From NCBI GenBank assembly GCA_015059285.1, contig SVAS01000001.1, forward strand, positions 391,291 to 455,290: a stretch of DNA of 64,000 nt, given 5' to 3'. This document shows positions 39,644 through 49,854 of the stretch, one piece after another (within the stretch, counting starts at the first letter, position 1; each line of letters begins with the position of its first letter). The position numbers and the translations under genes are program-made. The stretch comes from Bacillota bacterium. GTDB lineage: Bacteria > Bacillota_I > Bacilli_A > RF39 > UBA660. A model generated the notes under the pieces. That model ran no database searches, was not told the DNA's origin, and saw nothing but the letters and a program-made list of their open reading frames with translations.

Positions 39644-40465
39644 ATGGAATATATTAATAATTTCAAAAAAGATTTACAGGAATTTTTAAACGGATTTAAA
39701 CAAATGGGTTCCGACTTAGTTAATAAAGAAAGAAGAATTAAGCAAGTCCCTAACTTGATCACTTTATCAAGATTATTAATAGCAAGCTTCATTCCATCTG
39801 CTGCCATAAGTGGTAATTTAGTTTTAGCAGCAGTTTTAACAATTGCTGCTGCATCTACTGATGGTATTGATGGAATAGCAGCAAGAAAATTAAATGCTAC
39901 TAGTGAATTTGGTAAAAACTTAGATCCTGTTTGTGATAAGTTTTTTGCAGCCATTTTAACTGTTCCTTTAATGATTAAACTTCCAGCAATTGCTTCAATT
40001 GGACTAGGCGTTAACTTAGTTTTAGAAGCAGGTATTGCAGGAATTAACTTAAAATCAAAAGCTAAAGGAAACAATCCGAGAACCACATGGTTAGGAAAAA
40101 TAAAAACAGCTTTACTTTCAAGTTTACTTGCAGCTTTCTATATATCTTTTTCTCATAAATTTAACCCTGCATTTATACCAACTCTTTATGCTTTAACTAC
40201 TACTTTCCAAACACTCACTTGTATAAATTATCAAAAAATTGATAAACAAAAAGATAAAGAAAAAGAAATACTTTCTACTAATCAAACAACAAATCATAAC
40301 GAGGAAACACAAACACAACAGACAAAAACAAAAACTATTGAACAAAGTAAAGAAACTTTCACAATTAGTGATTATCAAAAATTAAAAGAGGAATTAACAG
40401 CTCCTAAAGAAGATTTAGAAAAAGATAAATCAATTGATAATGGGTTTCAAAAAACAAAAAAATAG
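39644..40465 (+). CDS. CDP-alcohol phosphatidyltransferase (PgsA-like)
   Basis: VPNLITLSRLLIASFIP; DGIDGIAARKLNATSEFGKNLDPVCDK (DG..AR..G...D...D). Start follows aggggggag. Confidence 0.9.
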   Translation: MEYINNFKKDLQEFLNGFKQMGSDLVNKERRIKQVPNLITLSRLLIASFIPSAAISGNLVLAAVLTIAAASTDGIDGIAARKLNATSEFGKNLDPVCDKFFAAILTVPLMIKLPAIASIGLGVNLVLEAGIAGINLKSKAKGNNPRTTWLGKIKTALLSSLLAAFYISFSHKFNPAFIPTLYALTTTFQTLTCINYQKIDKQKDKEKEILSTNQTTNHNEETQTQQTKTKTIEQSKETFTISDYQKLKEELTAPKEDLEKDKSIDNGFQKTKK

Positions 40466-40471
40466 CAATTG

Positions 40472-40849
40472 CTATTTTTTTTCGTATTCCCATATGTTTA
40501 ATCTACCATTTACATATATTTTGCTAGTTTTTTTAGGATTACTTACCTTCCATGCATATTTAGAGTCATATGGATGTAAGTAAACATAAGGGTTTTTATT
40601 ATGAATCACATCACTTTTTTCCTTATCTAAAAGTATACATTCATCTAAATTGACACTCCCTATAATACATCCAGTATCAAAAGGAATATTATAATCTTTA
40701 AATAATTCTAAATCTTTCTTATTATAACTTTTACTAGCATGTATAAAAAGTTCTCCACGATAATTAGTTTTCCAACTTCTAAATTCATATTCTTTATATC
40801 CATAAATAATTAAAGAAGCCCAAGGTTGTTTAATTGATATTACTTTCAT
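40472..40849 (-). CDS. ASCH-domain protein
   Basis: MKVISIKQPWASLIIYGYKEYEFRSWKTNYRGELFIHASK. Confidence 0.9.
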   Translation of the reverse strand: MKVISIKQPWASLIIYGYKEYEFRSWKTNYRGELFIHASKSYNKKDLELFKDYNIPFDTGCIIGSVNLDECILLDKEKSDVIHNKNPYVYLHPYDSKYAWKVSNPKKTSKIYVNGRLNIWEYEKK

Positions 40850-41486
40850 TTATTTTCTCCATAAATTCTTTAAAATTTTTAACACAATTATTTTGGTTAT
40901 TCTGGCTTATAATAAAGCCATTGTATTTATTAATCATTGTTAAATCATTAACATTATCACCTATAGTATAAATATCACTATCTTTAATATTAATTTTATT
41001 TTTTACATATTCTATACCATCTATTTTAGTAATATTTTTATTTATTATATTAATCCAGTGAAGACCTAAATATCCATCAACATCATAATTAGTTTTAATA
41101 ATTTCTAACAATTGTTTTGCCTTTTTATAATCTTTATAAAGACCATATACTCCACATATAAAATCATTTTCTATATTTAAATATACTTTTTCAATATTTT
41201 TATTTTCTTTTAATTCTTCTAATATTTTTAATGCTACTAATTTATTCATATAATCTAGTTTTAAAATATTAAAATCTTTATCATAAACAACCGCACCATC
41301 TGTACATATTAAATACTCAAAAGCAATATTTTTATTTTGAATATCTTTTTTTAAAAGGTCAAAAGGTCTTCCTGTTGCTATAACAAAAAGATTACCTTTA
41401 TTTACAAATTCATTTATAAGAATAATATTTTCTTCATAATTATCACTATAAAAGGTATTATCAAAGTCACTTACTATAAGTTTCAT
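40830..41486 (-). CDS. HAD-superfamily hydrolase (Cof-like)
   Basis: LIVSDFDNTFYSDNYEENI...FVIATGRPFDLL...IGDNVNDLTMINKYNG. Confidence 0.9.
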   Translation of the reverse strand: MKLIVSDFDNTFYSDNYEENIILINEFVNKGNLFVIATGRPFDLLKKDIQNKNIAFEYLICTDGAVVYDKDFNILKLDYMNKLVALKILEELKENKNIEKVYLNIENDFICGVYGLYKDYKKAKQLLEIIKTNYDVDGYLGLHWINIINKNITKIDGIEYVKNKINIKDSDIYTIGDNVNDLTMINKYNGFIISQNNQNNCVKNFKEFMEKINESNIN

Positions 41487-42583
41487 TATTTTAATTCCTT
41501 CGTTATTTTTAAACCAGTTTTAAATAAATCATCTACTTTAATAATATCTTTATCTAAAGCTGTTATTACCTTTATTTTTTTATCATCACTTACTAAATAT
41601 AATAATTTAATATCCGAACATTCTACTAAATAACTATATTCACCATCACTATAAATTTCCTTTTTTTCCATACCACAAGTAGTACTAGTATCAAATAAAT
41701 CATATTCATTAATACGGCCTAAATATGTAAACTGCTTAAAATACTTGCTATCATATCTACTATCAATATCTCTTAAAGTTTGTCTTTTTATATCTTCATA
41801 TATATTAGATACATACTCTTTATCAAAATAATAGCTTTTACTATTTATTTTAAATTCTACATATGAAATATTATCAATTAACTTAAATAAAATTAAGGTG
41901 TCTTTTTCTAAATCTTGATAATTATGATTATTCATATTATTTTTATAATTTATAATAACACCATATGGTTCTTCTTTAGTATCTAATTCAAAATTTTCCA
42001 TATATTTTCCACTATAAATATCAGAAATAATACTTCCCACTTCACTATTATCACCTATATAAACGCCACTATGTTTTTCTAAATTTTGTCCCGTATTATA
42101 AAAGTATGAAGTTGGTAACATAAACAAATACGGAGCTGTTATAATTCCCAACAAAATAGAAATTATTCTCTTTTGTTTTTTATCTAAATCCGTCTTATTA
42201 AAAGCAAAAAGATAATTAATGAAGTAAATAAGAATACCACAAATTAAAACAACTACTAAAACATATATTAGCCCTAATGGTTTACTGAAAGGATTCCATG
42301 CTACTGGTTGTAATAAATTGTTATATAAATAATCACTAAAACCTAAAAATTGAGTAGCAAGTAATAAAATAGAACCAAATATATCAACTATGAATCCAAA
42401 AATCCATACTTTTAAAATACTTTTTTTATACTTTTCAAACCAATTAGTTAATTTTAAAATTTTAAAACCAATTATTAATACAATACTATCAATTATAAAA
42501 TTAGATGGTATAACTAACAATACAATTGGGGGAACCATTAAAATCAACCATATAGGAAAAATAACATTATATAATTTCTTCAT
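41486..42583 (-). CDS. hypothetical membrane protein
   Basis: 365 aa with N-terminal TM segments. Confidence 0.6.
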   Translation of the reverse strand: MKKLYNVIFPIWLILMVPPIVLLVIPSNFIIDSIVLIIGFKILKLTNWFEKYKKSILKVWIFGFIVDIFGSILLLATQFLGFSDYLYNNLLQPVAWNPFSKPLGLIYVLVVVLICGILIYFINYLFAFNKTDLDKKQKRIISILLGIITAPYLFMLPTSYFYNTGQNLEKHSGVYIGDNSEVGSIISDIYSGKYMENFELDTKEEPYGVIINYKNNMNNHNYQDLEKDTLILFKLIDNISYVEFKINSKSYYFDKEYVSNIYEDIKRQTLRDIDSRYDSKYFKQFTYLGRINEYDLFDTSTTCGMEKKEIYSDGEYSYLVECSDIKLLYLVSDDKKIKVITALDKDIIKVDDLFKTGLKITKELK

Positions 42584-42650
42584 ACTATCACCATAATTAT
42601 TATAACATCTTAAATATTTTTTTCAAAGAAAAAAGGCTGAAGAATCTATT

Positions 42651-44171
42651 TTATTCTTTGCAGCCAAATTTAAACACTTCAATTACAGGACGAACACCAT
42701 TATAAGAGTTATTAACAACACTAGAAATATAAACGGAAGCTTCAGCACTGCTAATATGCACTGACCAAGCATTGTGAAGATATACACCTTCTGTAGATGC
42801 AGAACTTGTCCAATATCCATATGGTTGTGTGCCTGAAGTTGCAGGATTTAAATTTCCATATGACCAAGCATATGATATTATTGAGCATGCTTCACCATAT
42901 GTTAACATTCTAGCTCTAGCATTTTTTCTCGTAATTGGAGCATAATAATCATCTGTTAATGTATAGTCCTGTGGTGCTATATTTGTCCACCCACTTGTTT
43001 GACTTTCTAAATATTTTAATGCTGTGATAGGTCCTTTATCTGCTTTACCATATCCAGAGCTAGTCCCTCCAGCAGCAATATAATCTTCTTGATTTATCCA
43101 AACAACTGTATTACCTATATTTCTATCCATAATTAATGTTACTTTATCATCTACATCACTTATTACATAGAAATTTTGTATGTTATCTGGTGCCACTTCT
43201 ATTGCAAATTTTGTTCCTACCGCACAAGTACCACTTGTTACACATGCATCTATACTTGTAGCAAAGTCATTGGTTCTTGATATATCTTCTAGAGAATAAC
43301 AAGAAGATATGGTTAATACCCTATTTTTAGTAACACTATTACCACTACTATCAGTTGCAGTATATGTTATGGTGTAATTACCTGGTATTCCAAAACTGAT
43401 ATTACTTTTAGAAGTTATATCAATAACCTCACCACTATTATCAGTGGCGCTTACGCCTTCCATGACATCAAAAGCTGTCGCTGTTTTAGAAATAGTAATA
43501 TTTCCTGGTATAATTAACTCAGGTTTAATTGTATCATTAATGATTACCGTTCTATTTATAGATGTTGTTGCATTTTCATATACAACACTATAAGTTATTG
43601 TATATTTATTTCCAACAGTACTAGTATTAACGCTACTACCGCTACCTGTAACTTTTGTTGTAACTAAATCACTCAAATCTGTACCATCTATACTTTTTAC
43701 AACAATACCAGGATCCACAAACGTATCTCCAACTTCTACATACATGATAGCCTCACCATTTAATATCATATATGGTCCACTATATTCACTACATTCATCA
43801 GTTTCAGTATCAGTATCATCATGAACTTCATAAATATAATTTTTTTTATTTCTTGTAATAGTTAAAATCATATCATTACCAAAACATTTATTATTTTTAG
43901 GGTTTTTTATTTTCATTTCTACATAACCTTCAAGTTTTAACTGCCCTAAAGTTAAAGAAACTTGTTGCATATCTTCGCTAGGTAATATATTAGTATTATC
44001 CGTAGCCCAGTTTTTTAAACCAGATTTAATATTATTAATTTGAACAACGTACAAGTCTTCTTTACCTTCTTTTATTAATTTTTCTACACTTGGTAAAGCA
44101 AGTAATGCAATCACTCCAATAATAGCTATAACTCCTAATAATTCAACTAAAGTAAATCCTTTTTTCTTCAT
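42651..44171 (-). CDS. prepilin-like protein with Ig-like repeats and C-type-lectin-like C-terminus (paralog B)
   Basis: KKKGFTLVELLGVIAIIGVIALLALPSV; two Ig-like segments; NDFATSIDACVTSGTCAVGTKFAIEVAP...PYGYWTSSA...NGVRPVIEVFK. Confidence 0.85.
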   Translation of the reverse strand: MKKKGFTLVELLGVIAIIGVIALLALPSVEKLIKEGKEDLYVVQINNIKSGLKNWATDNTNILPSEDMQQVSLTLGQLKLEGYVEMKIKNPKNNKCFGNDMILTITRNKKNYIYEVHDDTDTETDECSEYSGPYMILNGEAIMYVEVGDTFVDPGIVVKSIDGTDLSDLVTTKVTGSGSSVNTSTVGNKYTITYSVVYENATTSINRTVIINDTIKPELIIPGNITISKTATAFDVMEGVSATDNSGEVIDITSKSNISFGIPGNYTITYTATDSSGNSVTKNRVLTISSCYSLEDISRTNDFATSIDACVTSGTCAVGTKFAIEVAPDNIQNFYVISDVDDKVTLIMDRNIGNTVVWINQEDYIAAGGTSSGYGKADKGPITALKYLESQTSGWTNIAPQDYTLTDDYYAPITRKNARARMLTYGEACSIISYAWSYGNLNPATSGTQPYGYWTSSASTEGVYLHNAWSVHISSAEASVYISSVVNNSYNGVRPVIEVFKFGCKE

Positions 44172-44283
44172 ATTATCTCCTCTTTTTTATTATGGTACTA
44201 TATTTATTTTTTTAGTATAACATTCTGTTATAATTTTACTATAAATATTAAAAAAAGTAAATAAAAAAACTAGATAAAACTAT

Positions 44284-44826
44284 CTAGTTAAAATTTTTAT
44301 ATATTCTTATTTTTTTACTACCATATTTCTTTTCTTTAATTATTTCTAAAGAACAACTAAAATCTTCAACTTCATACTCACAAATAATAATACCATTTTT
44401 ATTTAATAAATTATATTCCAATATTATCTTTAAACTTTCTTGTATATAATTATTTTGATATGGCGGATCTAAAAAAATAATATCAAACTTAATATTTCGT
44501 TCTTTAAATAATTTTAAAGCTTTATGAAAATCATTTAGTACTAAATGACTTTCTTCTTCTATTTTAATTTTATTAATATTCATTTTAATTGTATCAATTA
44601 CTTTTTTGTTATTATCAACAAAATAACAAGAACTAGCTCCATTACTTAAAAATTCTATTCCAATAGAACCACTACCTGCAAATAAATCTAGGCAAACACT
44701 ATTTTTAAGCTTGTTTTGAATAATACCTATCAAAGATTCTTTTACTCTATCCATAGTAGGTCTAGTACCTATTATATTATATCCTTCTATATTTCTTCCT
44801 TTATACTTACCACTTATAATACGCAT
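44284..44826 (-). CDS. rsmD: 16S rRNA (guanine966-N2)-methyltransferase
   Basis: MRIISGKYKGRNI, RPTMDRVKESLIGIIQ, DLFAGSGSIGIEFLSNGA, IIFLDPPYQ. Confidence 0.94.
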   Translation of the reverse strand: MRIISGKYKGRNIEGYNIIGTRPTMDRVKESLIGIIQNKLKNSVCLDLFAGSGSIGIEFLSNGASSCYFVDNNKKVIDTIKMNINKIKIEEESHLVLNDFHKALKLFKERNIKFDIIFLDPPYQNNYIQESLKIILEYNLLNKNGIIICEYEVEDFSCSLEIIKEKKYGSKKIRIYKNFN

Positions 44827-44941
44827 AAATTGTCAACTCCTATGTATAATTAATTTTTATAAGATTATACTATAAATGTGATTAATCACACTATACTTCC
44901 CTTTAAAACCTAATTTATTAGGTTTTTTTAATTATATCATA

Positions 44942-45163
44942 TTATTTTAAAGTTGACATAATAGTTTCAATCATTTCAATATAATCTAAAGCTTGACTTA
45001 TACGATCTGAAGGGCGTAATTTATAATTTAATTTAACTTCTTCTTCAAAAATTTTAAAATTGTTAGGTTCGCGATTTAACATTTTATACCAATAAGAGTT
45101 TTCCCTTAAATATTTAATATATAAAGGATTATTTTTTATTTTAAATTGTGTATCTAAATTCAT
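44942..45163 (-). CDS. YlbE-like protein
   Basis: 73 aa, NNPLYIKYLRENSYWYKMLNREPNNFKIFEEEVKLNYK; synteny with rsmD as in Bacillus ylb region. Confidence 0.65.
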   Translation of the reverse strand: MNLDTQFKIKNNPLYIKYLRENSYWYKMLNREPNNFKIFEEEVKLNYKLRPSDRISQALDYIEMIETIMSTLK

Positions 45164-45540
45164 TAATCATCAAAATGTTTATAAAGAGGTCTTGGTTTAT
45201 ATTCTTCTTTTTTAGTTTCTGTATTCTTACTTGTTAAATCTCCAAACACTCCTAACACTCTTTGAAGGCTACTTACTGTTTCTTGTAAACTATTTAAATC
45301 TATCCCTTTTAAAAAGTTAAAAAAGTCCCCTACTGTCGTATTATTTTTAACCACATTAACAGTTCCCTTATTTTCTTCTTTTTTTAAATAATCATTCCAA
45401 ACACTATCATCTTCGCCATATAAATCATATATTTCATAAAAGGATTGCCACGTCTTTTCACCATTTTTAACATACTTAACTAAAGATGGATTTTTACGAA
45501 CAAAACTTTTAAACTCATCCTTTTTCTCCATTATTACCAC
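45163..45540 (-). CDS. YlbD-like protein
   Basis: KDEFKSFVRKNPSLVKYVKNGEKTWQSFYEIYDLYGEDDSVWNDYL; adjacent to YlbE-like. Confidence 0.7.
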   Translation of the reverse strand: MVIMEKKDEFKSFVRKNPSLVKYVKNGEKTWQSFYEIYDLYGEDDSVWNDYLKKEENKGTVNVVKNNTTVGDFFNFLKGIDLNSLQETVSSLQRVLGVFGDLTSKNTETKKEEYKPRPLYKHFDD

Positions 45541-45610
45541 CTATAATAATATATGTTATTTATTAAAATAGTTTAAAAAAATCAAGAATTTATTTTCTTG
45601 ATTTTTAATA

Positions 45611-46624
45611 TTATTTTGAAATTTCTATTACTGGACGAACACCAAAAGTAGCATTATCATTGAAAGAATTAACATCCAAGCTTCCTACATCATTTATCCC
45701 TAAAGCAGATTCACTATCATTAGCATAAGCTGAACTTACCCAATATCCATATGGTGGACCAAATAAATTATCATATGACCATGATACACATTTACCCATA
45801 CTAGAAACAACACAACCTAATATGTTAGTTGCTTCTTCACCAGTTAATAATCTAGCTTTAATATTTTTTCTTTCAATATCAGAATATAAACTATCTGAAT
45901 AAGTATAATTAAAACCTAAAATATTTGTCCATCCACTTGTTTGATTTTCTAAATATTCTATTGCTGTAATTGGACCGTTTGATTGAGACGTTCCCCAAGC
46001 AACTAAATTTCCAATATTTCTATCCATAATTAATGTTACTTTGTTGTTAACATCACTTATTACAGAGAAGTTTTGGATATTTCCTGGAGCTACCTCTATT
46101 GCAAATGGAGTTCCTAGTGCACATGTACCACTTGTTGCACAAGCATTAACTTCTGTTGCAAAGTCATTTATTCTTGCTAAGGAAGCTAACAATCCTGTTG
46201 TTGATGTTCCTGTTGGCAGTTCGCAACTTTCAAATTCTTCAGTTGTTTCTATTTCGCTTGCATCATAATCTTTTGTTATACATAGTTCTCCATTTGTGAT
46301 AGCTAGAGCTATCTTCCCTTCAGTTGTTATTTTCATACTTCCACTTTTTGGTAAACTTCCTTTTACATTTAATCCTGATGGACTTACTGCACCATCTGTG
46401 AATGTAAATGTTGCTTCTTCTGTCATTCCATCTCCTAATAAAGACTCAGCATAATACATTTCTCCAGCACTAATAATTCCGTATGCAGTATCCTTAAATG
46501 CACTCTTTCTTGATTCACTTATAATATTCATTATTACTGGCACTGCGATAAGTGCAATAATTGCTAGTATTACTATTACTGCTAGTAATTCAATTAAGGT
46601 AAAACCTCTTTTGTTTTTTTTCAT
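45611..46624 (-). CDS. prepilin-like protein with C-type-lectin-like C-terminus (paralog C)
   Basis: KRGFTLIELLAVIVILAIIALIAVPVIMNII; NDFATEVNACATSGTCALGTPFAIEVAP; YGYWVSSA...FGVRPVIEISK. Confidence 0.87.
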   Translation of the reverse strand: MKKNKRGFTLIELLAVIVILAIIALIAVPVIMNIISESRKSAFKDTAYGIISAGEMYYAESLLGDGMTEEATFTFTDGAVSPSGLNVKGSLPKSGSMKITTEGKIALAITNGELCITKDYDASEIETTEEFESCELPTGTSTTGLLASLARINDFATEVNACATSGTCALGTPFAIEVAPGNIQNFSVISDVNNKVTLIMDRNIGNLVAWGTSQSNGPITAIEYLENQTSGWTNILGFNYTYSDSLYSDIERKNIKARLLTGEEATNILGCVVSSMGKCVSWSYDNLFGPPYGYWVSSAYANDSESALGINDVGSLDVNSFNDNATFGVRPVIEISK

Positions 46625-46629
46625 TTTCT

Positions 46630-46800
46630 TTCCACTCCTTCTTTCTTATCTTGAACAATTTTTGAATTTTTATACATTCATTTAGTTTGTATAACGTATT
46701 GTTCTAGATTAATTTTATAACATAAATATTTGAATGTCAATAACATTTTGTTTTAATTTGCTGACATTGACATTTTATTATTCATAAAACTTTGTTTGAA
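46630..46800 (-). promoter_or_regulatory. conserved upstream region of paralog C
   Basis: Resembles 57790..57970 over most of its length; minus strand TGTCAAT...ATTGACA inverted repeat overlapping a TTGACA -35, with TATGTTATAAAAT downstream. Confidence 0.5.
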
Positions 46801-46828
46801 GCGGTTCCTATAACTAAAAAAAGATGCG

Positions 46829-47956
46829 TTATCTTATTGCTAAGATACCAACATCTTGATCTATAGTATTCATATTATATAAAATTAAACCATCTTTAAT
46901 ATTTTTATTATCTTTAATATATTCGCTAATATCATTTTGATAAAATCTTGGATCGATAATATGAACTTTTTTAAAATGATTTACTAAAAACGGAACAAAA
47001 CTATTAGCATAACTATCTTTAATAACTATTATTTCTTCATTTGTTTTTAAACTCTTATTTGTAACAATTATTAAAGGATGATTATTATCTAAAAATAGTG
47101 AATATTTATCTTTTTTATCTAAATATGACATTTCATATAAAGTATCTGTTTTTTTCTTTTTATAAACGTATTCTACTTCATAATTATTGTCTTTTGGTGT
47201 AAAGATATGAATAGAGTCAGATTTTCTACTATAATCATTACTTTTTGAATATAAAGTTCCATTAAAACTATTTGTAACTTCTTTTATATCAAAATCATTA
47301 ATAGATAAATATTTAATGTTATTAGCTTTCGCAAACTCTTGATATGCATAATATGCTCCATAACTAGTCCAATGATGATCTAATTTATAATACATTTGAT
47401 AATAGTTATTTTGTTTTAATAAAATATTGTAAACATCAATAGTATTAAAATTAATGTTGTCATAGATGTAATTTAGTTCATCCATTTGAGTTTTATATTC
47501 TACATTTTTAGGAAGTTTATCACTGTTGATACTAATACTTGTAGGAACTAACATTAAATTTAAATTAACATAATTAATAGTTTCAGAAAAATCATTTAAG
47601 TTTTCAATTATTTTTTTACTATTAATAGGTTCATTATATTTTTCTATTAAATAATCGTCTTTTGCTAAATAAACACCATTAATATCATCTTTACCAAGTA
47701 ATTTATCAAAACTTGTTTTAATACTCATAAAAGTGTCTCTTAATGGAAATTGATCTGCGAAATAATCTTCTATTTTTTCAATATAAACACCTTCTATTAA
47801 AGAAGAAAAAGTAAATTCAGGAAGTTCTTGAAGATATCTATTTTCATTTTCAGAAAATTCATTATTTTTCTTAAATATGAAAGTAATAGTAAATACTATA
47901 ACAAAAATACTAAGTATTAAAGCTATTATTTTATTATGTAAATTTTTCATAGACAC
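46829..47956 (-). CDS. DHHW/AlgJ-like SGNH acyltransferase-associated protein
   Basis: YYKLDHHWTSYGAYYAYQEFAK (DHHW) downstream of MBOAT gene. Confidence 0.85.
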   Translation of the reverse strand: MSMKNLHNKIIALILSIFVIVFTITFIFKKNNEFSENENRYLQELPEFTFSSLIEGVYIEKIEDYFADQFPLRDTFMSIKTSFDKLLGKDDINGVYLAKDDYLIEKYNEPINSKKIIENLNDFSETINYVNLNLMLVPTSISINSDKLPKNVEYKTQMDELNYIYDNINFNTIDVYNILLKQNNYYQMYYKLDHHWTSYGAYYAYQEFAKANNIKYLSINDFDIKEVTNSFNGTLYSKSNDYSRKSDSIHIFTPKDNNYEVEYVYKKKKTDTLYEMSYLDKKDKYSLFLDNNHPLIIVTNKSLKTNEEIIVIKDSYANSFVPFLVNHFKKVHIIDPRFYQNDISEYIKDNKNIKDGLILYNMNTIDQDVGILAIR

Positions 47957-47959
47957 CTC

Positions 47960-49360
47960 CTAAAATCTAAAGTATAAGAATGGATTATATGTATCACTAA
48001 CTAAATAAGCAGTAGTAATTATTAATAACACTAGATAAACTACTAGTACAATAGAAAATTTAATCCATACATATTTTTTATTTTTTAAAATGTTTTCTAT
48101 TTTTTTATATACTGGCATTGAGAATATAGTAGCAATTACTAAAATAATAAAATAATTACTAAAGTAATAAATGAATGTTGAGTTGATGAATTTACCATTT
48201 AAACCAAACATTGTTTTAGCATATTCACTAAGTAAATGCATATCTTCAAAAGCAAATATTAACCAACCAATTATAACTAAAATTAAAGTATATATATGTT
48301 TACATGCTTTAGGTAATTTATCAATCCATTTTTTTAATACAAATTTTTCTAATATTAATAATATTCCGTAGTATGCGCCCCACAATACAAAGTTCCAACT
48401 TGCCCCGTGCCAAAGACCTGTAAGCATCCATACAATTAAAATATTACGAATATTAATTATTGTTTTTACACGACTTCCACCTAGTGGAATATATACATAA
48501 TCTCTAAACCAAGTAGATAAAGAAATATGCCATCTTCTCCAAAAATCAGTTATACTACTAGCTATATAAGGATAATTAAAGTTTTCTAAATAATTAAATC
48601 CTAACATTTTACCCATACCAATAGCCATATCACTATAACCTGAGAAATCAAAATAAATTTGGAATGTAAAAGCAATTATACCTAACCAAGCCCCTAAAAC
48701 AGACATATTTGGATTTGTACTCATAACACTCCACAAATAACCAACGTTATTAGCAATAATTACTTTTTTAAATAACCCTCTCATAAATCTAAGTAATCCA
48801 TTTGAAAAATTACTAAAATTAATTTTTCTTTCATATAACTCACGACTTACTGTTTCATATCTAACAATAGGGCCTGCAATAAGTTGAGGAAACATTGATA
48901 CATAAGTCATAAAAGTAAAGAAGTTTTTTTCTGCTTTTACTTCCCCGCGGTATACATCAATACTATAACTCATTGTTTGGAATGTAAAAAAACTAATACC
49001 TATTGGAAGACCTAGTTTAAGTAACGGTATAGACAAATTAAAAATGTTATTTATACTATTAATTAAAAAATCCGCATATTTAAAAAAACCTAACAAACTT
49101 AAGTTAACAATAATAGATAGTACTAAAAATATTTTTTTTAATTTTTTGTTATCTTTATGTTTTTCAATCATCAATCCATTAAAATAATCAACTACTGATG
49201 AAAATATCATAAGTAATATATATATTGGTTCTCCCCAAGCATAAAAGATTAAACTAAAAATTAATAAAATTATATTTTTATATTTAAATGGCACTAAATA
49301 ATAAAGTAATAAAAAGAATGGGAAAAAGAAAAAAAGGAAAGGTATACTACTAAATATCAT
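47960..49360 (-). CDS. MBOAT family O-acyltransferase (DltB/AlgI-like)
   Basis: YSIDVYRGE, FPQLIAGPIVRYE, DFWRRWHISLSTWFRDYVYIPLGG, LTGLWHGASWNFVLWGAYYG. Confidence 0.95.
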   Translation of the reverse strand: MIFSSIPFLFFFFPFFLLLYYLVPFKYKNIILLIFSLIFYAWGEPIYILLMIFSSVVDYFNGLMIEKHKDNKKLKKIFLVLSIIVNLSLLGFFKYADFLINSINNIFNLSIPLLKLGLPIGISFFTFQTMSYSIDVYRGEVKAEKNFFTFMTYVSMFPQLIAGPIVRYETVSRELYERKINFSNFSNGLLRFMRGLFKKVIIANNVGYLWSVMSTNPNMSVLGAWLGIIAFTFQIYFDFSGYSDMAIGMGKMLGFNYLENFNYPYIASSITDFWRRWHISLSTWFRDYVYIPLGGSRVKTIINIRNILIVWMLTGLWHGASWNFVLWGAYYGILLILEKFVLKKWIDKLPKACKHIYTLILVIIGWLIFAFEDMHLLSEYAKTMFGLNGKFINSTFIYYFSNYFIILVIATIFSMPVYKKIENILKNKKYVWIKFSIVLVVYLVLLIITTAYLVSDTYNPFLYFRF

Positions 49361-49372
49361 TCTTTCCCCTCC

Positions 49373-49852
49373 TTATTTTGTATTCTTTATTGTTTCTATT
49401 ACTTTATCATTATCTTTAGAAATTACATAAATGTAATAATTACCATATTTTTCACTACTACGATTTTTAACTAATTTTTCTTCTTCTGGAAAGTATCCCA
49501 TCATCCATGCTTGTTCATATTTTTCAAAGAAATTATTTATTTCTTGTTCACATTCTTCTATATATCCTTCTTCTGGTAAGAAAATGGCATACATACTAGC
49601 TGTATCTAAGTTTTTTGAAGTACTTATCAAAATTTCATCAAAGATTTCAGTATTCATCCCATACTTATCTTCTAATTTTTCATCATCTACTTCTATATTA
49701 TCTTCAAATAATTTAACTTCTTCTTTATTTTCTACATATGTTAAATTATTTAATTTTGTTTCTAATTTATCTAAATCTAATTCAACTTCAGTTCCACACC
49801 CAGTGAATATAAATAACATTGTTAAACTTAATAATATTTTTTTTAATTTCAT
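49373..49852 (-). CDS. DUF4358-like lipoprotein
   Basis: Lipobox LFIFTGCGTEV; small protein in O-acylation cluster. Confidence 0.65.
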   Translation of the reverse strand: MKLKKILLSLTMLFIFTGCGTEVELDLDKLETKLNNLTYVENKEEVKLFEDNIEVDDEKLEDKYGMNTEIFDEILISTSKNLDTASMYAIFLPEEGYIEECEQEINNFFEKYEQAWMMGYFPEEEKLVKNRSSEKYGNYYIYVISKDNDKVIETIKNTK

Positions 49853-49854
49853 AA